Below, one piece after another: positions 22,637 to 32,868 of a DNA stretch of 64,000 bases. The notes under the pieces are model-generated. The model was not told the origin of the DNA. It saw only the letters and a list, made by a program, of their open reading frames with translations, and ran no database searches. Origin of the DNA: Bombardia bombarda. Taxonomy: Eukaryota > Ascomycota > Sordariomycetes > Sordariales > Lasiosphaeriaceae. How positions within the stretch are numbered: the stretch's first letter is position 1; every line of letters starts with the position of its first letter. The position numbers and the translations under genes are program-made. Where the stretch lies: positions 186,001 through 250,000 of the forward strand of contig JAULSR010000002.1 in NCBI GenBank assembly GCA_030512295.1, given 5' to 3'.

Positions 22637-23856
22637 ATGCCACCAATCCAACGCCGACGACAGCAGGTACGGCCTTGTCACTCCCCCACCTTCTTGGTCT
22701 GGACAAATCCTGACAGATCTTGGTCACAAACAGGCTGTTGAAGAGGACGAGGACGAAGAATCGCAGCACTATATACAGAATGATGAGAACGATGGCTCTG
22801 ACGCAGACGACCGCATGGCCGGTGTCGAAAGAGACGAATCGAGCCAGCTCATAAAGAAGCTCGTGCGCTATGCGCTGTCGTGCGAATACTCGCGAACACC
22901 AATTCGAAGAGACGGCATAAAAGAAAAAGGTGCGCAGTCCACACTCCACCTGGCAGGGCTTCATTCAAGCACTTAAGTGGCTGACTTCCCTTTCCTAATA
23001 TCAGTTCTTGGGCCCAATGGAAGAGAATTCAAAAAGGTCTTTGCTGGGGCGCAAAAGCAACTGAGGGCGACATTTGGCATGGAAATGGTCGAGCTACCCA
23101 CAAAAGACAGGAACCTCTTGACCGCAGACCAGAAGCGGAAAGGTTTGTACCATATCCCATTCCTTCTGCACCATCTTGCATCACAAGGCAGCCAGCGCTA
23201 ACCATGTCAACCTCACCCCAGCTGCGAAAACCCAGACCCAAAAAGAGCCCACCTCCAACTCCTACATGCTGGTATCAACCCTTCCAGAGGCATACCGGTC
23301 TCCCGCGATCCTCTCCCCGTCAAAAGTCCAGTCGGCGGACGGTGAGGCGTCATACGTGGCACTGTACACGCTCATCATCACGGTCATTGCGCTGAGTGAC
23401 GGGGAGCTCAGCGACCCGCGCTTCCGCCGCCACCTCGCTCGGCTGAACGCGGCCGAGAACATGCCGAGTCTAAACCCTAACGACGAGAACGCGCCGAGTG
23501 AGAAGACGGAGCTCGTTTTGCAGCGCATGATCAGGCAGGGCTACCTCGTCAAGGTGGTTGGGACCAAGAATCAGGGTGACGAGGACTCCATCACTTGGCA
23601 CATTGGGCCCCGCGGCAAGATGGAAGTGACGAATGAGTCGATTGCTGGCGTTATCAGGACCGTCTATGGCGGCTCGAGTGACGAGCTGGAGAAGAAGCTG
23701 CAGGTGAGCCTGAAGGTTAAGGATAGGAAGCCGGCTAATGCTGCTGCGCAGGTGGAGGAAGAGGAGGAGGAGGAGCAAGAGCAAGAGCAGGCTAGCCCGA
23801 GCAGAGGCCGGCGAAGGAGTAACAGGGCAGCGACTGAGGAGGAAGACGACGAGTAG
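22637..23856 (+). CDS. nse3: Nse3, MAGE-domain subunit of the SMC5/6 complex
   Basis: Nse3 works with the Nse1 ring protein and Nse4 in the SMC5/6 complex for DNA repair and chromosome segregation. Four exons (22637-22666, 22734-22929, 23005-23142, 23222-23856) give 332 residues. After an acidic N-terminus the MAGE domain runs from about LIKKLVRYALSCEY to IGPRGKMEV. It includes FKKVFAGAQKQLRATFGMEM (first winged helix), SYMLVSTLP, LLYT-like hydrophobic turns (LYTLIITVIALSDGELSD), and LVLQRMIRQGYLVKV (second winged helix). The tail is Glu/Gln-rich with an RGRRRSNR basic patch. The start at 22637 gives MPPIQRRRQQ. An in-frame upstream extension through 22600 with a separate first exon is possible (see findings). 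All introns end in AG with matching phases. Confidence 0.87.
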
Positions 23857-24321
23857 TTATTCGCATTGTTTGGAAGGTAGGGTAGGTGGCGTTTGGGCGG
23901 GTATCAGGGGTATCACCTTTTTTTTTTTTTTTTTGGAATTGCTATGGGCTAATGCTAAAATGGGCTGGTGTCGAGTCTTTTGAGGATGTCAAAAGAACAA
24001 GATATAATAGACCGTCGACCCTTCACAGGGTAACGCATTCCTTCTTTGCCTGCCTTCAGACCCTGGGACGCTTGATCTAGATGCCTGAATTCATCCAAGC
24101 GCTTTCTCGTCGAGTTTCGTCAGACTGAGGAACAAAGACAGCCGGCCAAGGGGAGGGATGAACCATCGCAGAATACGTATGCGCGCATGATGAAATCTCT
24201 GAACTCGGCTTGCTGGCTGCTTCTGCTTGTACTGTTGTCCCTGTTCACTCCCATGCCCATGCTAGTGCCCCATTTCATTGTGTTCGACATTTCAAACAGA
24301 TGATGTGGAGCCATCACCCTC
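23857..24321. other. Intergenic between convergent nse3 and SF3b5 genes
   Basis: 3' flanks only. A T run of about 16 nt at 23918-23934 lies 60-80 nt past the nse3 stop. No gene seen. Confidence 0.6.
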
Positions 24322-24764
24322 TCAGGAGTCGGTGACCTGTCTCGTACTGACGACGAGCTCCTCGCCCTCCCTTGGGGGTGGTGGCCCGACTGGCTGGAGC
24401 ATTTGCTGTAAGAGGGGCAGGATATATCAGTCACACAGTCAATGTCGAAGGTGGTTGTTGCATGGGGAGAGACTCACTCTGATCAGCCGCGCCCGAACCT
24501 TGGCTACAGGCTCATTCTGCGCGAGGGCGAGATAGGATAGCAGCGGGGGGTGGCCGACGATGCTTGCATTGGTATCGCGGTGGATGTTGGTCTTCCACTC
24601 CCAACTCGTGGTATCGGGATGGCCGGTACCGATGTACTTGGCCTGCAGCCGCTCGAGCTCCTGCTGTGTTCGGAGTTTGTCCGCCTGTTGATGTCTGTGT
24701 TAGCGCACGCTGTTTATTTTCGACATGTCTTATATCTTGAATAATTGAGGGTGGTAAATACCAT
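24322..24764 (-). CDS. ysf3: SF3b5/SF3b10 small subunit of the U2 snRNP SF3b complex
   Basis: A small scaffold protein of SF3b, which recognises the branch point with U2 snRNA. Three exons on the minus strand: 24764-24762 (the ATG alone), 24684-24478, 24405-24322; total 97 residues. The sequence matches the family nearly end to end: ADKLRTQQELERLQAKYIGT, HPDTTSWEWKTNIHRDT, VGHPPLLSYLALAQNEPVAK and MLQPVGPPP. Only the last ~15 residues (acidic, then VVSTRQVTDS) are divergent. The start exon consists of the initiator codon only, with the intron in phase 0 directly after it. Length and gapless match make the call very secure despite the absence of a single long ORF. Confidence 0.95.
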
Positions 24765-25374
24765 TTTCGCGTGATTGTGGATTATGAAGGCGTCGTGATG
24801 CTGGGATTACAAGCTTAAAGTTCGCGACGAGCGTCGAGGGATGAGATTGCCCCGACTGACGATTCGTATTGCCCTGGCGGCTGGCTGAGCGGCTGGCTGA
24901 GCTTGTTCTCCGGGCAGGCAATTAGAGCAAGCCTAGGGGACCTTGGCACGCTGAGCTAGGGTGAGAGCTAGCGGACAGGTACGTACTTCTTACCCAGGCT
25001 CCAGGTGAGTGGACTGGGTCTTGGCGACTGGCTCGGTGTGGCGGCCGGTGGGTGGCGACTGCGTTACAACCGCCACGGGCTGGTCGTTGTCTTGCACAAT
25101 CTCCAAAGCCCGCCTCTTGTCACTGAATAAATTCCAACTTAATTAAATCAGATAAAAACTACGCCATTAGTCTGACCGGATCGGACAGGAAATTTGGTTT
25201 AGGCTGTTCTTGATGTAACATCATACCCTAATTTTAGAAAAATTCGCGACGTTTCGCGCGCTAGACGCGATTCGATTTCAGAAGGGGGCGGATTGTCATT
25301 GAGAGCGCTCAGCTTCAAGCTTGTTCGTCTCACAACGCGCCAAAATCACAAAAGTCACACCCAAAACGCCCATC
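24765..25374. other. Divergent promoter between SF3b5 and MYND-like genes
   Basis: 610 bp. It holds GC-rich sequence (24940-25120), an AT-rich stretch (25130-25240), and a CG-rich patch with GCGCGC and ACGCGA near 25250-25272. No gene seen. Confidence 0.5.
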
Positions 25375-26834
25375 ATGACAGAAATCTTGCTCCAGTCAAG
25401 CCTGGCCGTGAGGAAGGACAAGCAGCTCGCTGACGAGGTCGCCCGGATCGTACAAAAATGCGCCGTCGACCACGGCGAGAAAAGGGTGATCGAGTGCCCC
25501 GAGTGCTTCGAGAAGCTGCTCGAGGCGGCCAGGTCCCGCTATCTGAACTCGGAAGACCAGGAATGGTTCTCATCCCGGCGCGCCTTTCTGCAGGAACTGG
25601 ACACCATGTTTGCCGACGCGAAGGAGTACCAGCTGGACCCGCGCACCATCGACCACCGCATCCAGGAGGAGCGCAGCAGGTGGTATGCCGAGAACGTACG
25701 CGGCTCGCTCTTGCGCCTCATGGTGGAGGACCCGATCGGCCGTGAGGCCGTCTTCGAGAAGCTCGAGGAGCCGCCGGCTGAGCTGGCCAGCCTGGCAAGG
25801 GACATTGCAAACATCCTGAGCAAGGGCCTTTCTCCCGAGGCCGACGCCGTTGGTCTGCCGGACCGTCTGGCCACGGCCAAGGATCCCGCGGCGCAGCTTG
25901 TCGTCCTGAGGGAGGGCTTCTTCAGCCGCGGCGGCGCCGGCAGTGGGGACCAAGCCGTGCCCGCGGACCATCAAAAGTACCTGGACATGCTCAGCCACCG
26001 GCTGTCGATGGAACAGGTCGTCGACCGGATCCTGGAGGAGAGGCAGACCGCGATAGGAGCGCGGGAGCAGACTGAGAGGCTTAAGCGCCGGCTCGACGAG
26101 CTCAAGCGGGCCCGGGCTGCCCATGAACTGCAAAAGACCAGGAAGGCAAGGAACCGCGCGAGCTTCGCGGAGCAGAGAGTTCCCGACGAGCTGTATAGGC
26201 TTCCGCCGTGCACTGTCTGCGGGGACATGCCCAGCACAGGCGACTTTTTCTGCTGCCCTATATGCGCCATCCTCGTGGCCCACGAAGTCCAGCAGAAACC
26301 TACCGTTTATTGCTCTCCAGAGTGCGAAGAAAAAGGCCATGTAAGACTGTTCCGACACTCCACATGCCATTTTCTTGTTCATACACTGATTTGTTCTACT
26401 AGCCCTCCCATGCTGAGGTGCACACATGTGCGTCAGGAGACGAGTGTATTCAACAACAGCAGGAGCAGCACCCCGAAGAAGACATTGATATGCAGGACGA
26501 TGACGGCAATAGCGGCAGCAGCAGTAGTAGCAAACTGTGCTTCTGCACCGAGTGTGTCTCCTCGGCCAAGATACCTACTATGTGGTGCTCACCAAAGTGC
26601 GCGCATGAAAACTTTCAATGGCACCGCGAGGAAGTGCACATTCCGACACGGCAGAGGTTATCATTGGTCGTCACGGACAGGGACCGGCTGACCTATAGTG
26701 AAGAAAACGGAGGAGGAGGGGGGGCAGATATGGGGAGGAGATATTATGCCAAGGATATCCGCTCCCATATAACGATGTACGATGCGGCCGTGAGGACGTG
26801 GGAGGAGCAAAACCTGGTGAGGCTGCAGAGGTGA
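25375..26834 (+). CDS. Conserved hypothetical protein with two MYND-like zinc modules
   Basis: Two exons (25375-26340, 26403-26834) give 465 residues. The first 260 residues are helical and charged, with an early CPEC pair (about residue 40) and a Lys/Arg-rich coiled-coil-like segment (RLKRRLDELKRARAAHEL). The C-terminal part carries two similar cysteine/histidine groups. The first is CTVC, CCPIC, then YCSPECEEKGHPSHAEVH. The second is CFCTEC, then WCSPKCAHENFQWHREEVH. Both resemble the second half of a MYND finger, which is usually a protein-protein contact domain. The intron falls inside the first module, and only splicing restores it. A Gln/Glu/Asp/Ser linker separates them. The start chosen is the first ATG; an in-frame TTG lies 54 nt upstream. 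No enzyme domain is visible, so function is open. Confidence 0.8.
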
Positions 26835-27174
26835 TAGACAGGGGCGGAGCGATGATCTTTGCATGTATACTGACTGGTATTGTATATACGCACGATGACT
26901 CGGTCCCGTGAAACAAGCCTTAGTGTTTATATACTGAGCTGTTTTGATCGATATACCTAGGTATTGGCAACGAAGTATCTAAATAACCATGGCAGGAAAT
27001 GTCTTGTGGAGTTCCCGTCTTTGTCATTAACCTTTCGATTCTTTGCCCAAATACGAATACTGTGAGGTACATGCAGGACTAAGCCCCACATGGCACGCTA
27101 AGACGGCCAAAGTTTCTTTATCTAATCCATTTGCATGCGTCCACTTTAACAAATCAGAATCCATTCACGATTAA
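26835..27174. other. Intergenic before tRNA-Glu
   Basis: 3' flank of the MYND-like gene. It includes one exact TACCTAGGTA palindrome at 26954-26963. No gene seen. Confidence 0.55.
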
Positions 27175-27268
27175 TCGGGTATGGTGTAGCGGTAACATCG
27201 TTGACTCTCACTTCTAACACAAGTGTCTGATCACTCAACATCCCCGGGTTCGACTCCCGGTATCCGAA
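27175..27268 (+). tRNA. tRNA-Glu (anticodon CTC) with a 23-nt intron
   Basis: The cloverleaf can be folded by hand. The acceptor stem TCGGGTA pairs with TATCCGA (27261-27267) with one G-T pair. The D stem is GTGT/ACAT. The anticodon stem GTTGA (27200-27204) pairs with TCAAC (27235-27239). The loop is CT-CTC-A-C, with the anticodon at 27207-27209. The T arm is CCGGG-TTCGACT-CCCGG, and the discriminator is A at 27268. The intron, about 27211-27233, sits one base 3' of the anticodon, the canonical position for nuclear tRNA introns. The GGTTCGACTCC B box is intact. It reads GAG codons, which are preferred in the highly expressed genes here. Confidence 0.95.
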
Positions 27269-27273
27269 TATTC

Positions 27274-27277
27274 TTTT
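27274..27277 (+). terminator. Pol III T-run terminator of tRNA-Glu
   Basis: TTTT starts 6 nt after the tRNA; a stronger run of nine T at 27296-27304 provides backup. Confidence 0.75.
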
Positions 27278-27549
27278 GAGGTTTTCCTCTTGTTCTTTTT
27301 TTTTATGAGTTATTGAAGAAGATCGATCTCTTTTTCTCACATTGATGCAGTATTTATATGTGTGAGCAACAAAACATACAGTATTTCATTCATCGTTCTG
27401 TTTGCTCGTCTTCATCTTCATCAAATAGTGTATCTTCTCACTCAACAAGTTCCTAGGACCGCGCTCAAGGTGACCCAAATTTTTGTCTCGACAAATAAAA
27501 GTCAATGGAACCTACTTAGGTGCGGAATGGATTCTCTGGGAGTGCTGGT

Positions 27550-28180
27550 TCATCTAGCCGCCACATTGCGAGAACCTAATCAGTACACCTTGCATCTGCA
27601 TGTTTGTGATCAAGAAAGTAAGAGATGACCTACCATCAGCACGACCAAGAGGCTTGACCTTCCTCACGGGATTATTATACGGATCTCTCCAATGGATATA
27701 GTGCCAAAGCGCCGGCTTGCGCTCCCAACCCGCATCAAAAGCCCTGGGAGGGATTTGTACGTCGGGCTGGTGAGGGTGATTTGTTGCACTACCGCTACCG
27801 CCACCGCCGGCAGCAGACTTTGACGGTGCGGCGGCGGCCTCCTTGAGCTCGATCGACTCTCCTTCTCTCCCTTCTTCCTCTCCACCTCCGCCTGGTGGTC
27901 TTGTTGTTCTTGCTGCCGCAGCAGCCGTCATGGCCAGGGGCAGATTCGACGAGCTCTCGCGCGCCTTGTTCTGCATGTCGATGTCGCGGCGCGCCCTGAG
28001 CCTGCGGCAGTAGAAGACGGCGAAGACGAGAAGGAAGAAGGCGAGCATGGTGAGCACGATGACGGCGATGCCACCGCCCGTCAGTGCGGCCGACGACCGG
28101 GTGCCATCGCCGAGCCAGCTGGCCGTGTTGGTCGAGGTCTGGTTCCAGTGGGCGTCGCCGCCGTTGGCGTAGCCGCTCAT
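27550..28180 (-). CDS. Small single-pass membrane protein, function unknown
   Basis: The main exon is 28180-27634 (182 codons). There is no signal peptide. About 35 polar residues are followed by one strong membrane segment (GGGIAVIVLTMLAFFLLVFAVF, about residues 36-57) and a basic CRRLRARRD stop-transfer. A cytosolic-type tail rich in Ala, Gly, Glu and Pro ends in a conserved-looking region (FDAGWERKPALWHYIHWRDP). A donor GTAGGT at 27633 and an acceptor TAG ending at 27576 allow a 58-nt intron and a short last exon ending SRNVAAR and stop (27550-27552), giving 190 residues. Without splicing the frame runs to a stop at 27554 (208 residues). I prefer the spliced form because the tail reads less randomly. 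The topology suggests Nout-Cin. No family recognised. Confidence 0.65.
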
Positions 28181-29347
28181 TGTTGTTGCTACTACTGCTC
28201 GTAGATCCTTGGTTGGGAGATTCTCTGAGGCGGGGTGTTAGTTTTGAGGGGGACGAAATAGGATGGTATGATAGGGGCGGATTCAGACCTGGTTTTGTTT
28301 ACAGACTAGATCTGCTGATCGTATAGAATATCTCGATACTGTCGGAAATGGCTGAGTAGTATCCTATTCTTTTAAGCCTCGTCCCTAGCAGCGAGTATAA
28401 TTGATGATCTGGAGTCAAAGACCTTGGGACGCGAAAAAGAGGGACAAACCACAGGCTCCCACATACCAAAACCTAGCACACGTTCAACTTTTGATTCGGA
28501 CGTTCTATCTTTCCTGCCTGACCACCACCTAAGCCTTGGTCTAGAGGGAGATATGGAGACACCAACCCGAGTCAGTTATGGCGTAACCGCCTAGACGGCA
28601 AGATCAAGACAACGTGGATTCTGTGCGACGTGACGTAGCGACGAGAAGTCTTGTTGTTGTCCACCTCGAGAAATAACAACACATCATCACTCTCGTATCT
28701 ATACTACCTAGTAGTTTATCATGAAGCACCACCGTGCCTTGGATTCGAGAGCCACCAGTTACAAGACCATATCTGCATGCCCTGAATCTTGTATTATGAG
28801 TTTCGAATCCTTAGATTGGTCATAAAAGCATAAACGCTCGCTTCTCACATTCGATATACAGCAGAGACTCTGAAAATTAGTGTCTGAGACGCTGTCTCCA
28901 AAAGCTCGTTTAATACCTCGGGACGTCTTCGCCATCATATTCCTCCTTGAAAGACGATCCGAGGTTCCATGTGGGATTGGAAGGAATACGGGTCCTGTAG
29001 TACATGTGCACATGTGCGTCCTTCTCCCTGCTACTTGATACTAGCATACCAGCCCGTCACATTTCATGTTGTGCCCGCCAGAGTAGTACTGTGTCACAAC
29101 AATTGACGACAACTCTCCCTTCTGACAGCTTGCCATGAACGCATTTCGTAACACAGTGGCAGTACGTGGGTCGACCTGTCTGTGCATACAGGATTGTATC
29201 AACGCTCCTCGTCTTGCTGTCCGGTTTCTATTCATTCGTCTGGCCGAGTTGTCAAATTCTATCTGGTCATCAGCTGCATCATGGCCGAGATATAATCCCC
29301 ACACCCTTTCCCAGCACTGCTTCTGCCTAATCAGAGCGTTCAGAGCG
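28181..29347. other. Intergenic between membrane-protein gene and P450
   Basis: 1.17 kb: the promoter of the small membrane protein (minus strand) and the 3' flank of the P450. Only ORFs under 90 codons; nothing recognised. Confidence 0.6.
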
Positions 29348-31306
29348 TTACATCTTTTCTGGCGTGACGCTGACCATACACCCGTTGGCAAAAGAGGACG
29401 TGAGACTGCTCCTCGTGAGGAAGGGACCGTGCTCGCGCGCCTCGATACTCTTGAACGTACTAAAGAACTTGTACAGCGTGTACAACATCTGAGTGAGGGC
29501 AAACTGCTGGCCGATACAGATCCGCGGCCCTCCGTGAAAGGGAATATACTCCCATCTGTTCAGTGCGCTCCTGTTAGCAAGATTCAACAACACAAAGGGG
29601 CAACTCTCTTCTTCCCATGTGCTCCAGAAACAACACCAGGACAAGGAAGAAGAAAAAAAACAGAAAGGAAGAATAACGCACCCAACCCGAAGACCCTCGT
29701 CCCACCGCTCAGGCCGGAACTCCTCAGCATCGGGGCCAAAGATGTCTTTGCGCCTCTGCATGGAAATAAGCGACCATCGTATCGGGGTTCCTTTCGGGAC
29801 GAGAATCGGCTGTTTCCCGTCCGGGCCGCCGCCGCGAGGGAGAATAGTCTCCTTGTTGGCAGCCCGGGAGTTTGACGAAACGGGCGGGAACAGACGAAGT
29901 CCTGTTTTTTAACAAGAAGTAAGTAAGTGTGTCAGCCAACCAATCATCTGGATATACGAAGTACCAGTGACACTGCAAGGACAAGACCTACCTTCTTTGA
30001 CCACATTGTTGAGGTACTTCATCCCCTTCAGCTGCTCCCACGTCGGTTTCTCCTCGCCCACCTCCCTGATCTCCTCCCTGACCCTCTCCACCACCGCCGG
30101 CGACCGCGCCAGGTAGTAAAACACCGCCGCGGTAGCCACGGCCGTCGTGTCCCTGCCCGCAATAATAATCGACAGAATCTGGTCAATCGTGTGGTCCTCG
30201 CTCGCATTCAGCTTGAGCACCTCGTCGAGAAACACGTAGTTGCGGTCTTTGGCGCTGCCCTTCCTGTCCTTCTCGGCGACTGCCCGGCGGAGGTAGCCCA
30301 GGATGAAGGCGCGTAGCCGCTTCACCGATGCGGTTAGCTCGCGGCGCGGTAGGTAGAAGTAGAGCATGCCGAGCAGCCCGCTCTTTGCGCTCTCGCGGGC
30401 GGCGTACTCGAAGTCGCGCAGGAACTGCTGCGCCTCGGGCGAGGCTTTGGTGAGGGAGTTGGTCGAGTAGCCCAGCATGAAGTCGGTTGATGAGTCCATC
30501 GTCATGGCTAGGAGGAGCTTTTGCATGTCGAAAGTCGAGCCGTCTCTGGGGACGGCGGCGAGCAGGTTGGTGATGTGGCGGTCGAAGCACTCAAGGTCGG
30601 CGATCTGGTCGCGGACGAAGGAGGGCCGGATCATGGCGCGAGCGTCGTGCCTGGTGTTGGATTTGGTTCTGTTAGCTGCCTGCTTCAAGTCATGGCTTTC
30701 CTGAATAAAACGGGAGGAAGTGATAGATAGGTATACACACCATGCCTGCCCATTAGCAGTAAAAACACTATTAGGACCCAGAACCGGCAGCACAGTCAGC
30801 AGCCTGGGCCCAGCAATAGGCCAATCCTCCATCTTGGTACCGAGAATTGTCTTGATGTTCTCAGGTTCGGCCGTCATCAGCTGCCACCTGCCGAGCGAAA
30901 TGATGTAGTATGTGTTCCCATACTTGAGGAACCGCTCCGTGAACAGACGTAGCAATCTATGGCCTCTTAGCGCAAGCAAATTTTCGACGAAGGAGTCCAG
31001 GCCTAGGATCGGCTCCTTGTGCGGATACACGGGCACGCTGGTGCTGCAGCCAAGTGCCCGCGCGCGACGGGCGAATAGGAACCGGTTGACGAGGGAGAGG
31101 GATAGCTTCACGGCGATGAGGGCTAGGAGGTAGATGGTGAGAATGGACGAGCTCCAAAGTATGCCTTTGGTAGCATGTTGTTGCTGCTGCTGTTTGCTGG
31201 CATTGACAACTTCGAGATCAAGTCCGCCATCTGTTGTTGCTGTTGCTGCCCACGCCAAGCATCCGAGAAATAGAGAGATGACGACAAGATGTAAGGGCGA
31301 CGCCAT
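29348..31306 (-). CDS. Cytochrome P450, CYP52-like (alkane/fatty-acid hydroxylase type)
   Basis: A haem monooxygenase of the ER; the resemblance to CYP52-type enzymes suggests terminal oxidation of alkanes or fatty acids, but the substrate is inferred. Four exons on the minus strand: 31306-30741, 30650-29992, 29901-29682, 29555-29348; phases agree and give 550 residues. Hallmarks are intact: I-helix AGRDTT; K-helix ExxR as EGLR across an intron; FRPERW; and the haem loop WEYIPFHGGPRICIGQQFAL with its Cys ligand. The N-terminus is unusually long, with two hydrophobic segments (residues about 5-24 and 50-70) flanking a short Gln run. There is no redox partner or transport gene next to it, so it does not look like part of a metabolite cluster. 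Confidence 0.93.
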
Positions 31307-32868
31307 TGTGTTTTAAATATCAGAATGCCTTGCTGTCTTCAAGTTTTGAGGGTGATTCCTCTTCGTTCTGGGCTTGACTGGCTTTCGCTATTGGAAGAGA
31401 ACCGTCACAGGTTTAAGAGAGAGGTCGTTGATGAGGGACTACAGGGGCCAGGCTACACAACAGCTCGTATGTGACAACTAAAGAAGAAAGCCTGCCTGTC
31501 ACAGGCAAAAGCTCGGTCGACGCCTTTACAGAGGAGTAAAGGATATACACGGCTTTCTCGTAGTTCCTGTTGATGCCTATTAGCTACTAGGTAGAATCAG
31601 GACAGTTGAGCTGCAATGACCATATGTCTGCGAGATAAGCCGAACCTGGGCTCGAGTCAAGACACCACTTACAGACACCCCGCCTCATTAACGGTGGCTT
31701 TTGGTAGTTTGTGTAACCACAGTTTATGACTCGCATTTGGTATGTCCTTGGGTAGGTAGTCCTAGGAACAAGATGGAATATGTGAGTAGCGAAGACGGTT
31801 TATAAATGAGAAGAAAAGGCAAGTTGTGGCACTGGGCACCCACGATGGACGGAAACGCCACCTAAAACCTGATTCCGACTATGTTTCCTCCCCAATGCGG
31901 TCGTTCAACGAGCCGGTCCCAACTCTCCAACTTCAGTGTCTGAGACTTGGAGTTGGCGGAGGCTGTATACGGTATTCTGCCCCACATCATGCCTCGGCAT
32001 ATCCCCTATCACTGCAACCCACCCACGATCTTCATGGCTGGCTATTGCATTGATATGCAGGTGCCGTGCTTGAAGCATAGTGTATGCATAACTATAGCCC
32101 AATCCTGGTCGTTCAGAAAGTAATCGGGATGAGTTTTGGTCGATTCAGTCGGAATCTTGGTCGATTGAGTCGGAATTACGGGCAGTCTATAAAATGCCAT
32201 ATAGCCTCGGCCATGTATAAGACCTATATAACTTGTCTTTTTGAAAGTAATCATCGGTCATCTGTGGACACTGACTGAAGGATTGCCGAGGGAAACAGGG
32301 GCCAAATCTGGACTGTCAGTATTCAAAGACACGGCAAGTATTCTAGTATACAGTTACATAGAATCTCCCAATTCCATGTAGAGGCTCCAAGACTGTGTAC
32401 ATGTTAAGTATGTTGGTACGTAGTTACATACCCTATGTGTGTGGTCTGCTGCTGCACTGGGGGATCTTTCTTATCCTCTTCGGCCTGTCACTGCCCCAGT
32501 GCAGCCTCGACCAATTGTTTACAATATGCCAAACTTCATTTTCAACAATTCCAAGTGCTTTTCTGTATTAACCGAACAGGCAGTGTCTTCAAAAGCGCCT
32601 TGGTATGCTGCAAATGAGTGTCATAGCCCAGTGACAATGATACCCAGTTGATACCTGTCAAGATGTGTACCGCTGTCATGGCGAGACGATTAATGCCTTC
32701 CAGCCCAAAAAAGTCCAGAGAATGTATAGTCCAATGCCGCTGAGGGTAAGTGGATGTGTGTATTTCAACGTCGAGAGCGAACCAAAAGAGCAGAAGCCAA
32801 AAGCAAAAAAAGGATACAACCCAAGCGGTATAATCAAACCCAGCTTAACTGTTATGCCAATACGACTC
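31307..32868. other. Intergenic: P450 promoter and GH76 3' flank
   Basis: 1.56 kb without a recognised gene. It contains a 21-bp tandem duplication (32136-32177). Confidence 0.6.
32136..32177 (+). repeat. Tandem duplication, 2 x 21 bp
   Basis: Units TTGGTCGATTCAGTCGGAAT(C) at 32136-32156 and 32157-32177 differ at two bases. The location is intergenic. Confidence 0.9.
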
